This document shows positions 1 to 9,320 of a stretch of 64,000 nucleotides of DNA, one piece after another. Numbering within the stretch: position 1 is the stretch's first letter; each line of letters opens with the position of its first letter. The stretch lies in the NCBI GenBank assembly GCA_963704355.1, contig OY969891.1, positions 248,001-312,000 of the forward strand. The letters are read 5' to 3'. The DNA is from Bog-473 sp963704355 (GTDB lineage: Bacteria > Actinomycetota > Acidimicrobiia > Acidimicrobiales > RAAP-2). Below the pieces are notes generated by a model that worked only from the letters and a program-made list of their open reading frames with translations, was not told the DNA's origin and searched no databases. The position numbers and the translations under genes are program-made.

Positions 1-342
1 GCCGGGTGCCAGTGCAATGAGGCCGAGCGCGACCGGGAACGCAAGGGCAAGCGAGATCAGATACGCGGACCCGGTGACGCGCAGCATCGGGTCGCGAAAG
101 TGTGCCGGGTCGATATCCTGACCGGCCAGGAAGAGCAAGAACCCGAAGCCCATCAGGTAGAGCAGCTCGACGGCGCCCTGAGGCTGGACCCACCCGAGAC
201 CCTCCGGTCCGACCGCGAGGCCCAAGAGGACCTCGAGCACGACCGCCGGGACCAGCCGGCCGGGGATCACGGAGGCGAGAATGGGTGCGACGAAGGCCAC
301 CGCCGCCACGACGAGTAATCCGGTGAAATCGAAGGTGACCAT
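1..342 (-). CDS. Cation/proton antiporter, N-terminal part (cut by window edge)
   Basis: The reverse strand reads an open frame of 114 codons from an ATG at 342 to the left edge, with no stop, so only the N-terminus is present. The translation is hydrophobic. It shows a first membrane segment near residues 6-25, a segment rich in Leu, Val and Gly near 30-50, and a third near 57-70 (LLYLMGFGFLLFLAGQDID). The charged 'AGQDID' turn after the third helix is typical of CPA2/Kef-type Na+/H+ or K+/H+ exchangers, which move cations against protons across the inner membrane. The family call rests on this N-terminal pattern only. Ion specificity cannot be judged. The gene is divergent from the phosphoesterase at 535. 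Confidence 0.6.
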   Translation of the reverse strand, partial: MVTFDFTGLLVVAAVAFVAPILASVIPGRLVPAVVLEVLLGLAVGPEGLGWVQPQGAVELLYLMGFGFLLFLAGQDIDPAHFRDPMLRVTGSAYLISLALAFPVALGLIALAPG

Positions 343-522
343 TCCCTCTTCCCGTGCCGTCCCGCTCCTGCTGCTGAACTCGGCGGAAACATCATGGCGA
401 GCCGCCGGCGGCGGGCGGCGGATCCACGGTGTCCGCTCTCGGCAGCCCGACGGCGCGCTCAGGACGTCGTCGGCAGGCGACCGCCATCACGCCGGGCCCG
501 AAGGCCTTCGGCTCCCGCCCTC

Positions 523-528
523 TAGCCT
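523..528 (+). promoter_or_regulatory. Candidate -10 box of a leaderless transcript
   Basis: TAGCCT lies six bases before the GTG at 535, and there is no Shine-Dalgarno site in front of that GTG. A TANNNT box at this distance would place transcription start on the start codon itself, as in actinobacterial leaderless mRNAs. No convincing -35 is visible. Confidence 0.4.
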
Positions 529-534
529 GAGCCC

Positions 535-1395
535 GTGACTTCGTTCCGGGTGGTCGTGGTGGCCGACACCCACTTCTCGGAGCGCACGCCCGAGGCCCGG
601 CACAACTGGTCGTCGGTGCTACGGCACCTCGAGACGGTCCCGCCCGATCTCGTCTTGCACGCCGGGGACCTGTCGTTGGACGGCACCCACGACGGCGCGG
701 ACTTGTCCTTCGCCCGGGCGCAGCTCGACGGCATCGCCGTCCCGTGGTGCGCCGTGCCGGGAAACCACGACATCGGCGACAACCCCGGCCTCGGCGCCGA
801 TCCCGACGACACCATCACCGCCCGCCGCCTCGCTCGGTGGCGTGACGAGGTCCGCGAGGACCACTGGGCGATCAGGGTCGGGGGTTGGCGGCTGGTGGGA
901 ATCAACGCCCAGCTGTTCGGGTCAGAGTCGGAGGCCGCGGTGGAGCAGTGGGCCTTCTTGGAGGCCGAGCTCGCCGAGCCCCGCGGGCCGACCGTGCTCG
1001 TCACCCACAAGCCCTTGACCGCCTCCGACGACGAGCTCGCGGGCGCCCCGTCGTACCGGTTCGTCCCGTCACCGGCGCGGGAACGGGTGACCGCGCTCTG
1101 CCGGCAGGCCGGTGTCGAGATGGTGGTGAGTGGCCACGTCCACCAGTCCCGCCGGCTCCATGCGGCGGGCATGACCCATCTCTGGGCCCCCACCACGTGG
1201 GCGGTGCTGCCCGACTGGCTCCAACCCCGCGTCGGGGCCAAGCGGTGCGGGGTCCTGGAGCTGGACCTGCGGGACGACGGCGGGTTCACCGCGCAACGGG
1301 TCGAGCCCTCGGGCCTGGAGCAGCTGACGCTCGGCGAGGACATCGCAAGTCCGTATGCCCCCGAGGCCGACTCAGCGCACCGAGGCGGCGAATAG
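535..1395 (+). CDS. Calcineurin-like metallophosphoesterase
   Basis: This is a 286-residue cytoplasmic protein with the complete two-metal phosphoesterase signature in order: D-x-H at 11-13 (ADTHF), GD at 44-45 (HAGDLS), GNHD at 76-79, a metal-ligand His at 158 (VTHKP) and GHVH at 200-203. These residues bind two metal ions and hydrolyse phosphomono- or diesters. Single-domain members of this size include cyclic-nucleotide phosphodiesterases (CpdA-like) and phosphatases, so the substrate is unknown. The GTG at 535 is chosen because it follows a -10-like box at leaderless spacing and because the conserved first strand begins four residues in. The next gene starts 66 bases on. Confidence 0.85.
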   Translation: MTSFRVVVVADTHFSERTPEARHNWSSVLRHLETVPPDLVLHAGDLSLDGTHDGADLSFARAQLDGIAVPWCAVPGNHDIGDNPGLGADPDDTITARRLARWRDEVREDHWAIRVGGWRLVGINAQLFGSESEAAVEQWAFLEAELAEPRGPTVLVTHKPLTASDDELAGAPSYRFVPSPARERVTALCRQAGVEMVVSGHVHQSRRLHAAGMTHLWAPTTWAVLPDWLQPRVGAKRCGVLELDLRDDGGFTAQRVEPSGLEQLTLGEDIASPYAPEADSAHRGGE

Positions 1396-1460
1396 GGTCA
1401 GCGCACGCTGAAAGGCGGACACGCCTGCTGGCGCGGGTCGGCAGACAGGAGGTGTGACGG

Positions 1461-2549
1461 ATGGTCATGGGCAATCGTCCCGAGGTGAAGACGGCACCCG
1501 CGCCCATCCTGGCGTTGGACCTCGCCCTGGGTGCCGGCCAGATGGCGACCGCGTTGGCCCGGGTCCCCTTTCGCAAGCCCTTCACGGGTGAGTCCACGCT
1601 GCTTTCCAACCTGGGCATGACCGTCACACGGGAGGTGATCCGCTCGTTCATGGGGTATTGCTCGGCACTGAGGATCCCGGAATTCCGCTCGGTCGAGCTG
1701 TTCCTCGACGACTTGTGCATGACGATCATGCCCCCGTATGTGCGCGCCCTCGACGTCCACGCCCACGAGACCGAGTTCGGCGGCGTCCCGGGCATCCTCT
1801 ACGTCCCGCGCCACCAGCAACCGGTCGGAGTGATCCTCTACCTCCACGGTGGCGGGTACATCGGCACCTCCCCCGCCATGTACGCCTTCTTCACGAGCCG
1901 GGTGTGCAAGGAGACCGACTGCGCCGTCTTTGTCGCCGACTACCGGTTGGCGCCGGAGTTCCCCTACCCCGCCGGGGCCGACGACGCGTCGTCCGTCTAC
2001 GCCGGACTCATCGCCGCGGGCGTGCCCGCGGGTCGGATCTTCCTCGCGGGCGACTCCGGGGGCGGTGGCCTGGCCAACACCCTCCTCTTGGATCCCGAGC
2101 GCATTGCCCCGATGCGGCCGGCCGGGTTGGTGCTCTACTCCCCGGAGGTGGACCTCGAGCTGGACGAGCCGTCGGTCACCGAGAACGCCGATCACGACAT
2201 CCTGCCGTGGAACATCCCGACGTCTTCGTACCTGCACGGGATCGACGCGTCGAGCGACACCGTCTCGCCCCTGACGGGCGACCTGAGCCACTTCCCGCCC
2301 ACCTGCGTCACCTGGGGCGGCGCCGAGATGTTCCGTGACCCGATCCGGCGCTACGTCCAGCGACTCCGGGCGGCCGGGGTGCCCACCAAGGCCAAGGAGT
2401 ACGAGGGCATGTTCCACGTCTTCCAGATCCTGATGCCCTGGGCGGACGACAGCCGCGACGTGTTCCAACTCGTCCGCCACTTCATCCACGACATCGTCGC
2501 GGACGCGCCGCCGCTCGGCTGTGACCTGGCGCGGACCCTGGGCTGCTGA
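1461..2549 (+). CDS. Alpha/beta-hydrolase, hormone-sensitive-lipase-type esterase
   Basis: A 362-residue enzyme of the HSL (family IV) esterase group. The oxyanion-hole motif HGGG is at 129-132, and the nucleophile elbow GDSGGG at 197-202 puts the catalytic Ser at 199. Asp293 (FRDP) and His319 (MFHVF) complete a plausible triad. Such enzymes hydrolyse short or medium acyl esters in the cytoplasm. About 100 N-terminal residues precede the core, forming the cap usual in this family. The start is well supported: AGGAGGT ends six bases before the ATG at 1461. The gene is convergent with the CoA-transferase, with 31 bases between stops. The natural substrate is unknown. Confidence 0.85.
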   Translation: MVMGNRPEVKTAPAPILALDLALGAGQMATALARVPFRKPFTGESTLLSNLGMTVTREVIRSFMGYCSALRIPEFRSVELFLDDLCMTIMPPYVRALDVHAHETEFGGVPGILYVPRHQQPVGVILYLHGGGYIGTSPAMYAFFTSRVCKETDCAVFVADYRLAPEFPYPAGADDASSVYAGLIAAGVPAGRIFLAGDSGGGGLANTLLLDPERIAPMRPAGLVLYSPEVDLELDEPSVTENADHDILPWNIPTSSYLHGIDASSDTVSPLTGDLSHFPPTCVTWGGAEMFRDPIRRYVQRLRAAGVPTKAKEYEGMFHVFQILMPWADDSRDVFQLVRHFIHDIVADAPPLGCDLARTLGC

Positions 2550-2580
2550 CCGCGGTCCACCCGGCAACCCGCGCCGGCGG

Positions 2581-3882
2581 TCAGTCCCGGCCGAGCCCGT
2601 CCGCCACCTTGCGCAGCTCGTCACGGAAGTCCGGGTGGGCGATGTCGACCAGCAGGTGGGCCCTTTCGCGCACGGTGAGGCCGGTGAGCTCGGCGGCGCC
2701 GTACTCGGTGATCACCACGCCGGTGTGGTGGCGTGGTGTCGAGACCACCGATCCCTCAGGCAGCAGGCCGCTGATGCGCGAGACGACCTCGCCGTCCCGA
2801 GTCACCGTCGAGTGGAGGCAGATCAGCGAGTGGGCGTCGAGGTGGAGCTCGGCGCCGGCGACGAAGTCTTCGTGGCCTCCGACCCCCGAGATCTGCCGCC
2901 CGTCGATGTTGTCCGCAACCACCTGCCCGTAGAGGTCCACCGAGAGCGCCCCGTTGATGGACACGAGGCCGGCGTTCCGGGCGATCACCGTGGGATCGTT
3001 GACGGTCTCGACGGGGAGGAACGCGACCTCCTCGTTGTCGTCCAGCCAGGCGTACAACTCGGAGGTCCCGAGGGCGAACGTCGTGACCGACACGCCGTCG
3101 AAGATGCCCTTGGCCCCGTTGGTGACCTTGCCCGCCTGGTGCAGGCGCATCAGGCCGCTGGTGAACATCTCCGAGTGGATCCCGAAGCCGCCGAGCGACC
3201 CCTTGGCCAATTCGGTCGCGACCACGTTGGGGATGGCGCCGATCCCGGTCTGGAGCGTCGAGCCCTCGTGCACGTACGCCAGGGCGTGGCGCGCGATCGC
3301 CGCGTCGGTCTCGTCCGTCGGCCCATCGGAGAGTGCGAAGGGAATGGCGTTCGTCTCCACGACCACGTCGATCAGCTCGAGAGGGACGGTGTTGTCGTAC
3401 TCGGGCGGCAGGCTCTTGGTCCGCGGCAGGTTCTCGTTGACCTCGACGATCAACAAACGGTCCGGGTCGTTCCCGGCGCGCAGCAGCTCGGGTCGCGTCG
3501 CCCCCATGTGCAAGGAGAGGTTCACCCGGCCGGCGTCGTCGGGCGGCGCGGCCTGCGCCACCATGATCCGGGGCGCGAACTTGGACAGGATCGGCGCGAA
3601 CTGACGAAAGCCGCCCGGCACCAGCTCCACCCGGTGCCCCATCGAGTGCAGCAGGCGCTCGGCGGGCCCGAAGAACCCGCACCGGTACGCGACGTTGGGT
3701 TTGGTGAAGACGTCATAGAAGTTGAGGCACAACGCGCCACCGAGTTGCAGGTCCTCCCAGTCGGCGCGCGCACCGAGGGCGGCGAGGAAGGTGTCGGGAT
3801 TGGCCGGTCCGAGGCCGAACCCGATGGTGTCCACGGGTCGAACGAGCGCGACGGCGTCTTCGACCGAGAGAAACCTGGTCAC
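2581..3882 (-). CDS. Acetyl-CoA hydrolase/transferase family protein
   Basis: A 433-residue member of the family I CoA-transferases related to acetyl-CoA hydrolase and 4-hydroxybutyrate CoA-transferase. The conserved GIGAIPN segment is near 213-219. The active-site Glu is probably Glu238 in GIHSEMF; it forms the acyl-glutamyl and glutamyl-CoA intermediates. A second conserved loop, GVGGHEDF, lies near 341-348. The reaction moves CoA between acyl donors such as acetyl-CoA and a carboxylate, or hydrolyses acyl-CoA; the acceptor cannot be read from sequence. Length is normal and full. The GTG start is preceded by AAAGG at suitable spacing. No pathway partners lie beside it. Confidence 0.85.
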   Translation of the reverse strand: MTRFLSVEDAVALVRPVDTIGFGLGPANPDTFLAALGARADWEDLQLGGALCLNFYDVFTKPNVAYRCGFFGPAERLLHSMGHRVELVPGGFRQFAPILSKFAPRIMVAQAAPPDDAGRVNLSLHMGATRPELLRAGNDPDRLLIVEVNENLPRTKSLPPEYDNTVPLELIDVVVETNAIPFALSDGPTDETDAAIARHALAYVHEGSTLQTGIGAIPNVVATELAKGSLGGFGIHSEMFTSGLMRLHQAGKVTNGAKGIFDGVSVTTFALGTSELYAWLDDNEEVAFLPVETVNDPTVIARNAGLVSINGALSVDLYGQVVADNIDGRQISGVGGHEDFVAGAELHLDAHSLICLHSTVTRDGEVVSRISGLLPEGSVVSTPRHHTGVVITEYGAAELTGLTVRERAHLLVDIAHPDFRDELRKVADGLGRD

Positions 3883-4441
3883 GGTGTCAACCTTTGCAGC
3901 CGGACGTCGCTCGGACCAGCGTTCATTTGTCTGCCTCCCCGGGGGCCGGTGACCTTGAATCCATGACTTTCGGCTCTATCAACCCGGAGTGCCCGGCAGC
4001 CACAATTCTCAGGACACCCTCCTCTTCCCAGACAACGGTGCTTGGAGAATGGCGGCCACCCCCCTCGGTCGCCATTTTCCAATTGCAGGCGCGACCGCCC
4101 ACCGACTTCTGAACGAGACGCAGTGTGACGGGTGCGCCCCTTTTCGGCAACCGCGAGGCGGCGCGCCTCCTTCGCCACCTGGGCGGCCCTCGACGCATCG
4201 CTGTCGCGCCGCGTTTCGAGAGGTCCGGTCCCGGCATGGGTCGCTCGCCGGAGGGCCGCCGGCACGCGCCCTGTCCGCCAGAGGCGAAGGTCACACGGGG
4301 GCTGCGCGCCCGGGTCCGGCGCCGAATCGTTGTGACCTCCGGCCCTGCCGCGGCCGCCGACGATGGCACAAGCTGAGTTCATCCCGAGAGGACGGCCATC
4401 GGTGGCCACGGGGCCTGCGGAGGGAACGAAGGGAGGACGTC
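3883..4441. other. Non-coding gap with no recognisable gene
   Basis: Between the CoA-transferase start and the small open frame at 4442 all six frames are open in places. The translations are Arg/Pro/Ser-rich, match no family I know and lack ribosome-binding sites. I see no tRNA, clear hairpin or repeat here. It probably holds the upstream region of the CoA-transferase and otherwise eroded sequence. Confidence 0.5.
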
Positions 4442-4585
4442 GTGAGGATCAGGAGACGGTGGCGGCGTCGGAGTCGTGCGCTGTACCCGGACGTGCTTCC
4501 GTCGTACCTCCTTCCTCCCGTCGCGGGCCAGGTCGTGTTCGATCCCACTGTTCGTCGCGCAAGAGAGGTACAGCCCGGCCACTGA
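4442..4585 (+). CDS. Possible 47-residue basic protein
   Basis: A GTG at 4442 follows GGGAGG with five bases between, a good ribosome-binding site. It opens a 47-codon frame: an Arg-rich start (RIRRRWRRRSR) followed by a proline- and valine-containing stretch (YPDVLPSYLLPPVAG). I recognise no family. The frame could be chance, since it lies in GC-rich sequence. The ribosome site and its place ahead of the 4664 gene are the only support. Confidence 0.25.
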   Translation: MRIRRRWRRRSRALYPDVLPSYLLPPVAGQVVFDPTVRRAREVQPGH

Positions 4586-4663
4586 CCGGTTCGCCACGGG
4601 CGATCGTCGGCCGCCCCGCCGGAATCCGCCGAAGGAAGCCCGCCCGGTCACTCTGGAGTCGCC

Positions 4664-5014
4664 ATGTCCATGTACACCCAGCTACTCGATGCGGCGTTGG
4701 GACAGCGCCTCGCCCCCGAGCCGGACGCGCCCAAACACCGCGCCGTGGCCAAGGTGCGCAGATGCCGGGAACAGCTCGACGAGGGCATCCCCTCTGGCAT
4801 GGATCCCGACACCGTGCCCATCGTCCTCGCGCTCCAGATCGGCTATGACGTCGCGCTGCTCCAGCTGGCGGCTGTTCTCGGCGTCGAGACCGACCCGAGC
4901 CGGTTCGAACAGCCGCAGAGTGAGCGCGCCCGCCTCGAGGAAGCGTTCAGCGAATTGGGCGTGAGCCTGGAACCGGTCAGCGAGGAGCAGAAGGGCAACG
5001 GGAACGGCCCCTGA
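4664..5014 (+). CDS. Hypothetical protein, 116 residues
   Basis: A soluble, mostly helical and acidic protein with no cysteines except one near residue 34. The middle is Leu/Ala-rich (VLALQIGYDVALLQLAAVLG) and the tail hydrophilic (EEQKGNGNGP). I recognise no family. The frame has high G/C at third positions and is preceded by GGAG eight bases before the ATG at 4664, so I take it as real. It is convergent with the response regulator, with stops 10 bases apart. Confidence 0.6.
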   Translation: MSMYTQLLDAALGQRLAPEPDAPKHRAVAKVRRCREQLDEGIPSGMDPDTVPIVLALQIGYDVALLQLAAVLGVETDPSRFEQPQSERARLEEAFSELGVSLEPVSEEQKGNGNGP

Positions 5015-5023
5015 CCCGAGCGT

Positions 5024-5689
5024 TCAGGTGCCGCTGGCGTCCGTCCGGGCGTCCTGCGCCGAACGTTCGTTGAGCCTCGCTGCGAACGTCGCCGCCTGGG
5101 TCCGGCGCTCCATGCCCAGCTTGGCCAGGAGGTTCGACACGTAGTTCTTGACCGTCTTCTCCGCCAGGAACATGCTGTCGGCGATCTGGCGGTTCGTGTA
5201 GCCCTCCGCGATGAGGTCGAGGATGCGCCGTTCCTGCGGCGTGAGGCTGGCGAGACGAGGGTCCACCCTCGGGCCGTCGCGCAGGCGCTCGAGCACCCGT
5301 TCGGTCAACGCCGGGTCGAGGAGGGACTGGCCGGCACCGGCACGACGGATGGTGTCGAGCAGGTCCAGGCTCCCCACCTGTTTCAGGACGTAGCCCGCGG
5401 CGCCGGCCATGATCGACGCGATCAGCGCTTCGTCGTCGGCGTACGACGTGAGCATGACGCAGGCGATGCCGAGCTCGGCGGACCTGATCTCGCGGCACAC
5501 CTCGACCCCGCTGCCGTCGGGCAGCCGCACGTCGAGGATGGCGACGTCGGGTCTGGTCGCCGGGATGCGAGTGAGCGCGTCGGCCACGGTGGCAGCCTCT
5601 CCCACCACCTCGATGTCGTCGCTCGCTTCGAGGAGGGCCTTGAGGCCGGTCCGCACGACCTCGTGGTCGTCGAGCAGGAACACCCCCAT
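5024..5689 (-). CDS. DosR/DevR-like NarL-family response regulator
   Basis: A 221-residue two-component regulator. The receiver domain (1-120) has the acidic pair in LLDDHE at 7-8, phospho-acceptor Asp53 (ILDVRLP), Thr81 and Lys103. A LuxR-type helix-turn-helix (about 150-205) follows. The segment FLAEKTVKNYVSNLLAKLGM and the MERRTQAA ending resemble mycobacterial DosR (DevR), which controls dormancy and hypoxia genes. I take the ATG at 5689, preceded by AGGTG. A GTG two codons earlier (5695) is possible. No histidine kinase lies nearby. The gene is divergent from a UspA gene, a class of genes that DosR controls in mycobacteria; regulation of that neighbour is an inference. Confidence 0.88.
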   Translation of the reverse strand: MGVFLLDDHEVVRTGLKALLEASDDIEVVGEAATVADALTRIPATRPDVAILDVRLPDGSGVEVCREIRSAELGIACVMLTSYADDEALIASIMAGAAGYVLKQVGSLDLLDTIRRAGAGQSLLDPALTERVLERLRDGPRVDPRLASLTPQERRILDLIAEGYTNRQIADSMFLAEKTVKNYVSNLLAKLGMERRTQAATFAARLNERSAQDARTDASGT

Positions 5690-5840
5690 CTTCACCTGCT
5701 TATTTTCCCATGCTCGGGCGCTTGCCGCGGCACCGAGCCCGGGACCGTTGGGGAGGAACGAAGCATAAGCTCGCCCGCGTGCCCGACCCCTCCCGCGGGA
5801 CCCGGCCGACCGCACCATCGAGTGAGAAGGAGACACGCCC

Positions 5841-6290
5841 ATGACATCCGCCGAGGCCCCCGTCCCGGGGAGGGTCGTCGTCGGGGTCGACGGTTCCCCG
5901 CCGTCGCTCGAGGCCTTGGCCTGGGCCGCCCGCCAGGCCGAGCTCACCGGCACCCGCCTGGAGGTGATCATGACCTGGGAGTGGCCGCCCAGTTACGGCT
6001 GGGCCGTCCCGGTCCCCGAGGACTTCGACCCCGAAGGCGACGTCCGCACGACCCTCGAGTCGGTCGTCGAGCCCGTGCGGGCGGGCCACCCCGGCCTCCC
6101 GGTCGACGGCCGCATCCTGAGGGGTCATCCCGCCCCGATCCTGGTCGAGGCCTCGAGGAATGCCGATCTCCTCGTCGTGGGCAGCCGCGGCCACGGCGAG
6201 TTCGTAGGGATGGTGATCGGCTCCGTGAGCGAGTACTGCGCCGCCAACGCCCATTGCCCGGTCCTCATCCACCGGCCGACCGGCAAATAG
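5841..6290 (+). CDS. Universal stress protein, UspA family
   Basis: A single 149-residue Usp domain. Strand one carries VVVGVDGSPPS. The C-terminal ATP-binding signature G-x2-G-x9-G-[ST] is present as GSRGHGEFVGMVIGSVS, so this should be an ATP-binding type. Usp proteins are cytoplasmic dimers made under starvation, hypoxia or other stress. GGAGA lies ahead of the ATG. The gene is divergent from the DosR-like regulator across about 150 bases, fitting co-regulation. It is convergent with the deacetylase at 6329. Confidence 0.9.
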   Translation: MTSAEAPVPGRVVVGVDGSPPSLEALAWAARQAELTGTRLEVIMTWEWPPSYGWAVPVPEDFDPEGDVRTTLESVVEPVRAGHPGLPVDGRILRGHPAPILVEASRNADLLVVGSRGHGEFVGMVIGSVSEYCAANAHCPVLIHRPTGK

Positions 6291-6328
6291 GGCGCACCAG
6301 GAACGGGCCGTCGGCCTGCGGCCTGACG

Positions 6329-7365
<1,037 letters not shown>

Positions 7366-7369
<4 letters not shown>

Positions 7370-7992
7370 GCCGGGCCGTCCCGGCGCTGGCGGCGCTCCT
7401 CGCGCGCCGCCAGCGCCTCCCGGTAATGGTCGGTGGCGGCGATGGGGAACCGCAGGGTGACGGTGTCGAACGCCGAGCTGGTGGTCAGCGCGAAGCCGGC
7501 GTGGCGGAAGACGTCGAGCATGGCGCGGTTCTCGGCCAGCGTCTCTGCCCTGAAGGTCTGCACGCCCCGGCGGCGCGCCGCGCCGGCCAGCTCGTCGAGG
7601 AGCACCGTGCCCACGCCACGGTGTTGGTACTCGTCCGCCACGACGAAGGCGACCTCGGCGTCGGTCGTGCCCGGCGCACGGTCGAAGCGGCCCACCCCGA
7701 TGAGGCGGTCGCCGACTGCGGCCACCAGGGCGAGGCGGTCCACGTAGTCGACGGAGGTGAAGCGTTGCACCTCAGCCTCGCTGAGCACGGGGTGGGGGCT
7801 GAAGAAGCGCAGGTACACCGAATGGGGGGAGAGGTGGCGGTGGAACTCCACCAGGCGCGCTCCGTCGGCGGGCCGGATGCCCCGGACGGAGTAGCGCAAC
7901 CCGTCGTCAGCCACCTCGCGTGTCAGCTCGGACGGGTAGCCGGCCGGATCGGCAGACGGCTCTGTGTTCTCGGGCGCGGACACTGCCGGCAT
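7366..7992 (-). CDS. GNAT-family acetyltransferase (Pat-like)
   Basis: A 208-residue protein with an N-terminal acidic leader of about 35 residues and one GNAT domain. The segment FHRHLSPHSVYLRFFSPHP is typical of the GNAT domains in bacterial protein lysine acetyltransferases. The acetyl-CoA pyrophosphate loop is probably YQHRGVGTVLLD (Q/R-x-x-G-x-G/A). Glu/Val-rich strand AEVAFVVAD precedes it. The ATG is preceded by GAGGTGAG. It is the first gene of a two-gene unit with the deacetylase, a writer/eraser pairing. A lysine of an acyl-CoA synthetase is a likely target class, but that is inferred from the family. Confidence 0.85.
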
Positions 7993-8045
7993 CGCTGTCT
8001 CACCTCGCTGGACTCATGCTAGAAGGACCGGCGCGGACGTGCGCC

Positions 8046-8051
8046 TACGCT
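8046..8051 (+). promoter_or_regulatory. Candidate -10 box, leaderless spacing
   Basis: TACGCT lies seven bases before the ATG of the alcohol dehydrogenase, with no ribosome-binding site between. This fits a leaderless start. Confidence 0.35.
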
Positions 8052-8058
8052 GCACGTG

Positions 8059-9072
8059 ATGGCGACCGCCACCATGCACGCGTGGGCCGTCGACCGGCCG
8101 GGCCCGGTCGACGGACATCCCCTGATCCGCGTCGAGAAGGAAGTCCCCGAGCCGGCGGCGGGTCAGGTCCGCGTGCGCGTGCGCGTGTGTGGCGTTTGCC
8201 GGACGGACCTCCACATCACCGAGGGCGACCTCGCGCCGCATCGCGCGCGCGTGACCCCTGGGCACGAGATCGTCGGTACCGTCGACCGTCTGGGTGCGGG
8301 CGCGACGCGTTGGCGCGTGGGCGACCGCATCGGCGTGCCGTGGCTGGGCCACACGGATGGTGTGTGCCGCTTCTGCATCTCGGACCGGGAGAATCTGTGC
8401 GTCGCGCCGCTGTTCACCGGATGGGACGTCGACGGGGGCTACGCCGAGTACGCAGTGGTCGAGGAGGCCTACGCCTACGCGTTGCCCGACGCGTTCGGCG
8501 ACGAAGAGGTCGCTCCCCTTCTCTGTGCCGGCATCATCGGCTACCGCGCGCTGCTGCGGGCGAACCTGCCCGAAGGCGGGCGGCTCGGGATCTACGACTA
8601 TGGCGGTTCGGCGCACATCACCGCTCAGGTCGCACTGGCCCGCGGCGCGCGCGTCCACGTGATGACGCGCGCACCCGAAGCCCGCGCCCTCGCGCTCGAG
8701 CTCGGCGCAACGAGCGCGGGCGAGGCAGATCGTCCGCCACCCGAGCCGCTCGACTCGGCCATCTTGTTTGCGCCGGTCGGCACGCTCGTCCCGCCCGCAC
8801 TCGCGGCGCTCGACCGCGGCGGGACGCTGGCCATCGCGGGGATCCACCTGACCGACGTGCCGGCCCTCAATTACGAGCACCACCTCTTCGAGGAGCGCAC
8901 ACTCCAGAGCGTGACCGCCAACACCCGCCGGAACGGGGAGGCCTTCTTGGCCGAGGCGGCCCGGATCCCGGTTCGTGTCGCCACCACCTCCTACCCCATG
9001 GGGGAAGCGGACCAGGCGCTGCGCGACCTCAGTCATGACCGGGTGAACGGGGCCGCCGTGCTGGTCGCCTGA
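8059..9072 (+). CDS. Zinc-dependent alcohol dehydrogenase family protein
   Basis: A 337-residue medium-chain dehydrogenase. The catalytic zinc site begins CGVCRTDLHITEG (Cys near 45), then GHEIVG near 73. The structural-zinc loop keeps three cysteines (CRFCISDRENLC), but the first position of the usual four holds Asp (TDGVC). The nucleotide-binding fold has IYDYGGSAHIT in place of the common G-x-G-A-S form. Such enzymes interconvert alcohols and aldehydes with NAD(P). GTG at 8056 is an alternative start one codon upstream. The gene is divergent from the GNAT gene across about 65 bases. Substrate unknown. Confidence 0.85.
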   Translation: MATATMHAWAVDRPGPVDGHPLIRVEKEVPEPAAGQVRVRVRVCGVCRTDLHITEGDLAPHRARVTPGHEIVGTVDRLGAGATRWRVGDRIGVPWLGHTDGVCRFCISDRENLCVAPLFTGWDVDGGYAEYAVVEEAYAYALPDAFGDEEVAPLLCAGIIGYRALLRANLPEGGRLGIYDYGGSAHITAQVALARGARVHVMTRAPEARALALELGATSAGEADRPPPEPLDSAILFAPVGTLVPPALAALDRGGTLAIAGIHLTDVPALNYEHHLFEERTLQSVTANTRRNGEAFLAEAARIPVRVATTSYPMGEADQALRDLSHDRVNGAAVLVA

Positions 9073-9147
9073 GTCGCCGGGCGGGTGGCGCCTCGGGGCG
9101 CGCGGAACTCCGACCAGGGCTTTCAGCGAAAAGAGAAAGCGCCGACG

Positions 9148-9223
9148 GTGCCCCAGTCGATTGACGTCAAAGCGTTGTCACAGGGCCCTTGGCGATAGGT
9201 CCTGGAGCTCTCGACTGGGGCAC
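9148..9223. repeat. 76-bp element closed by perfect 13-bp inverted repeats
   Basis: GTGCCCCAGTCGA at 9148-9160 is exactly inverted as TCGACTGGGGCAC at 9211-9223. Fifty bases lie between and include the palindromes TTGACGTCAA (9161-9170) and AGGGCCCT. The element sits between the convergent 3' ends of the alcohol dehydrogenase and NUDIX genes. The loop is long for a simple terminator. A small structured RNA, a bidirectional terminator or a miniature mobile element are all possible. No other copy was noticed in the window. Confidence 0.6.
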
Positions 9224-9320
9224 GCACGCCGGCAGTGCGATCAGGCGGTAGATCGCTGGGATCCATTATTCCCGATCCAGCACCCCATAAACACAAAATT
9301 TCAGAAAAACTTGAAGCGGC

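Noticed and set aside
1398..2624. Long reverse-strand frame opposite the HSL-type esterase
   Set aside because: Shadow of a well-supported gene; Arg/Gly/His-rich translation with no domain and no start signal.
2521..3966. 481-codon forward frame opposite the CoA-transferase
   Set aside because: Val/Asp/Arg-rich antisense translation; the reverse strand carries an intact enzyme with active-site motifs.
9148..9223. A tRNA reading of the 76-bp inverted-repeat element
   Set aside because: Length fits, but the closing stem is 13 bp instead of 7 and there is no T-loop or anticodon arm.
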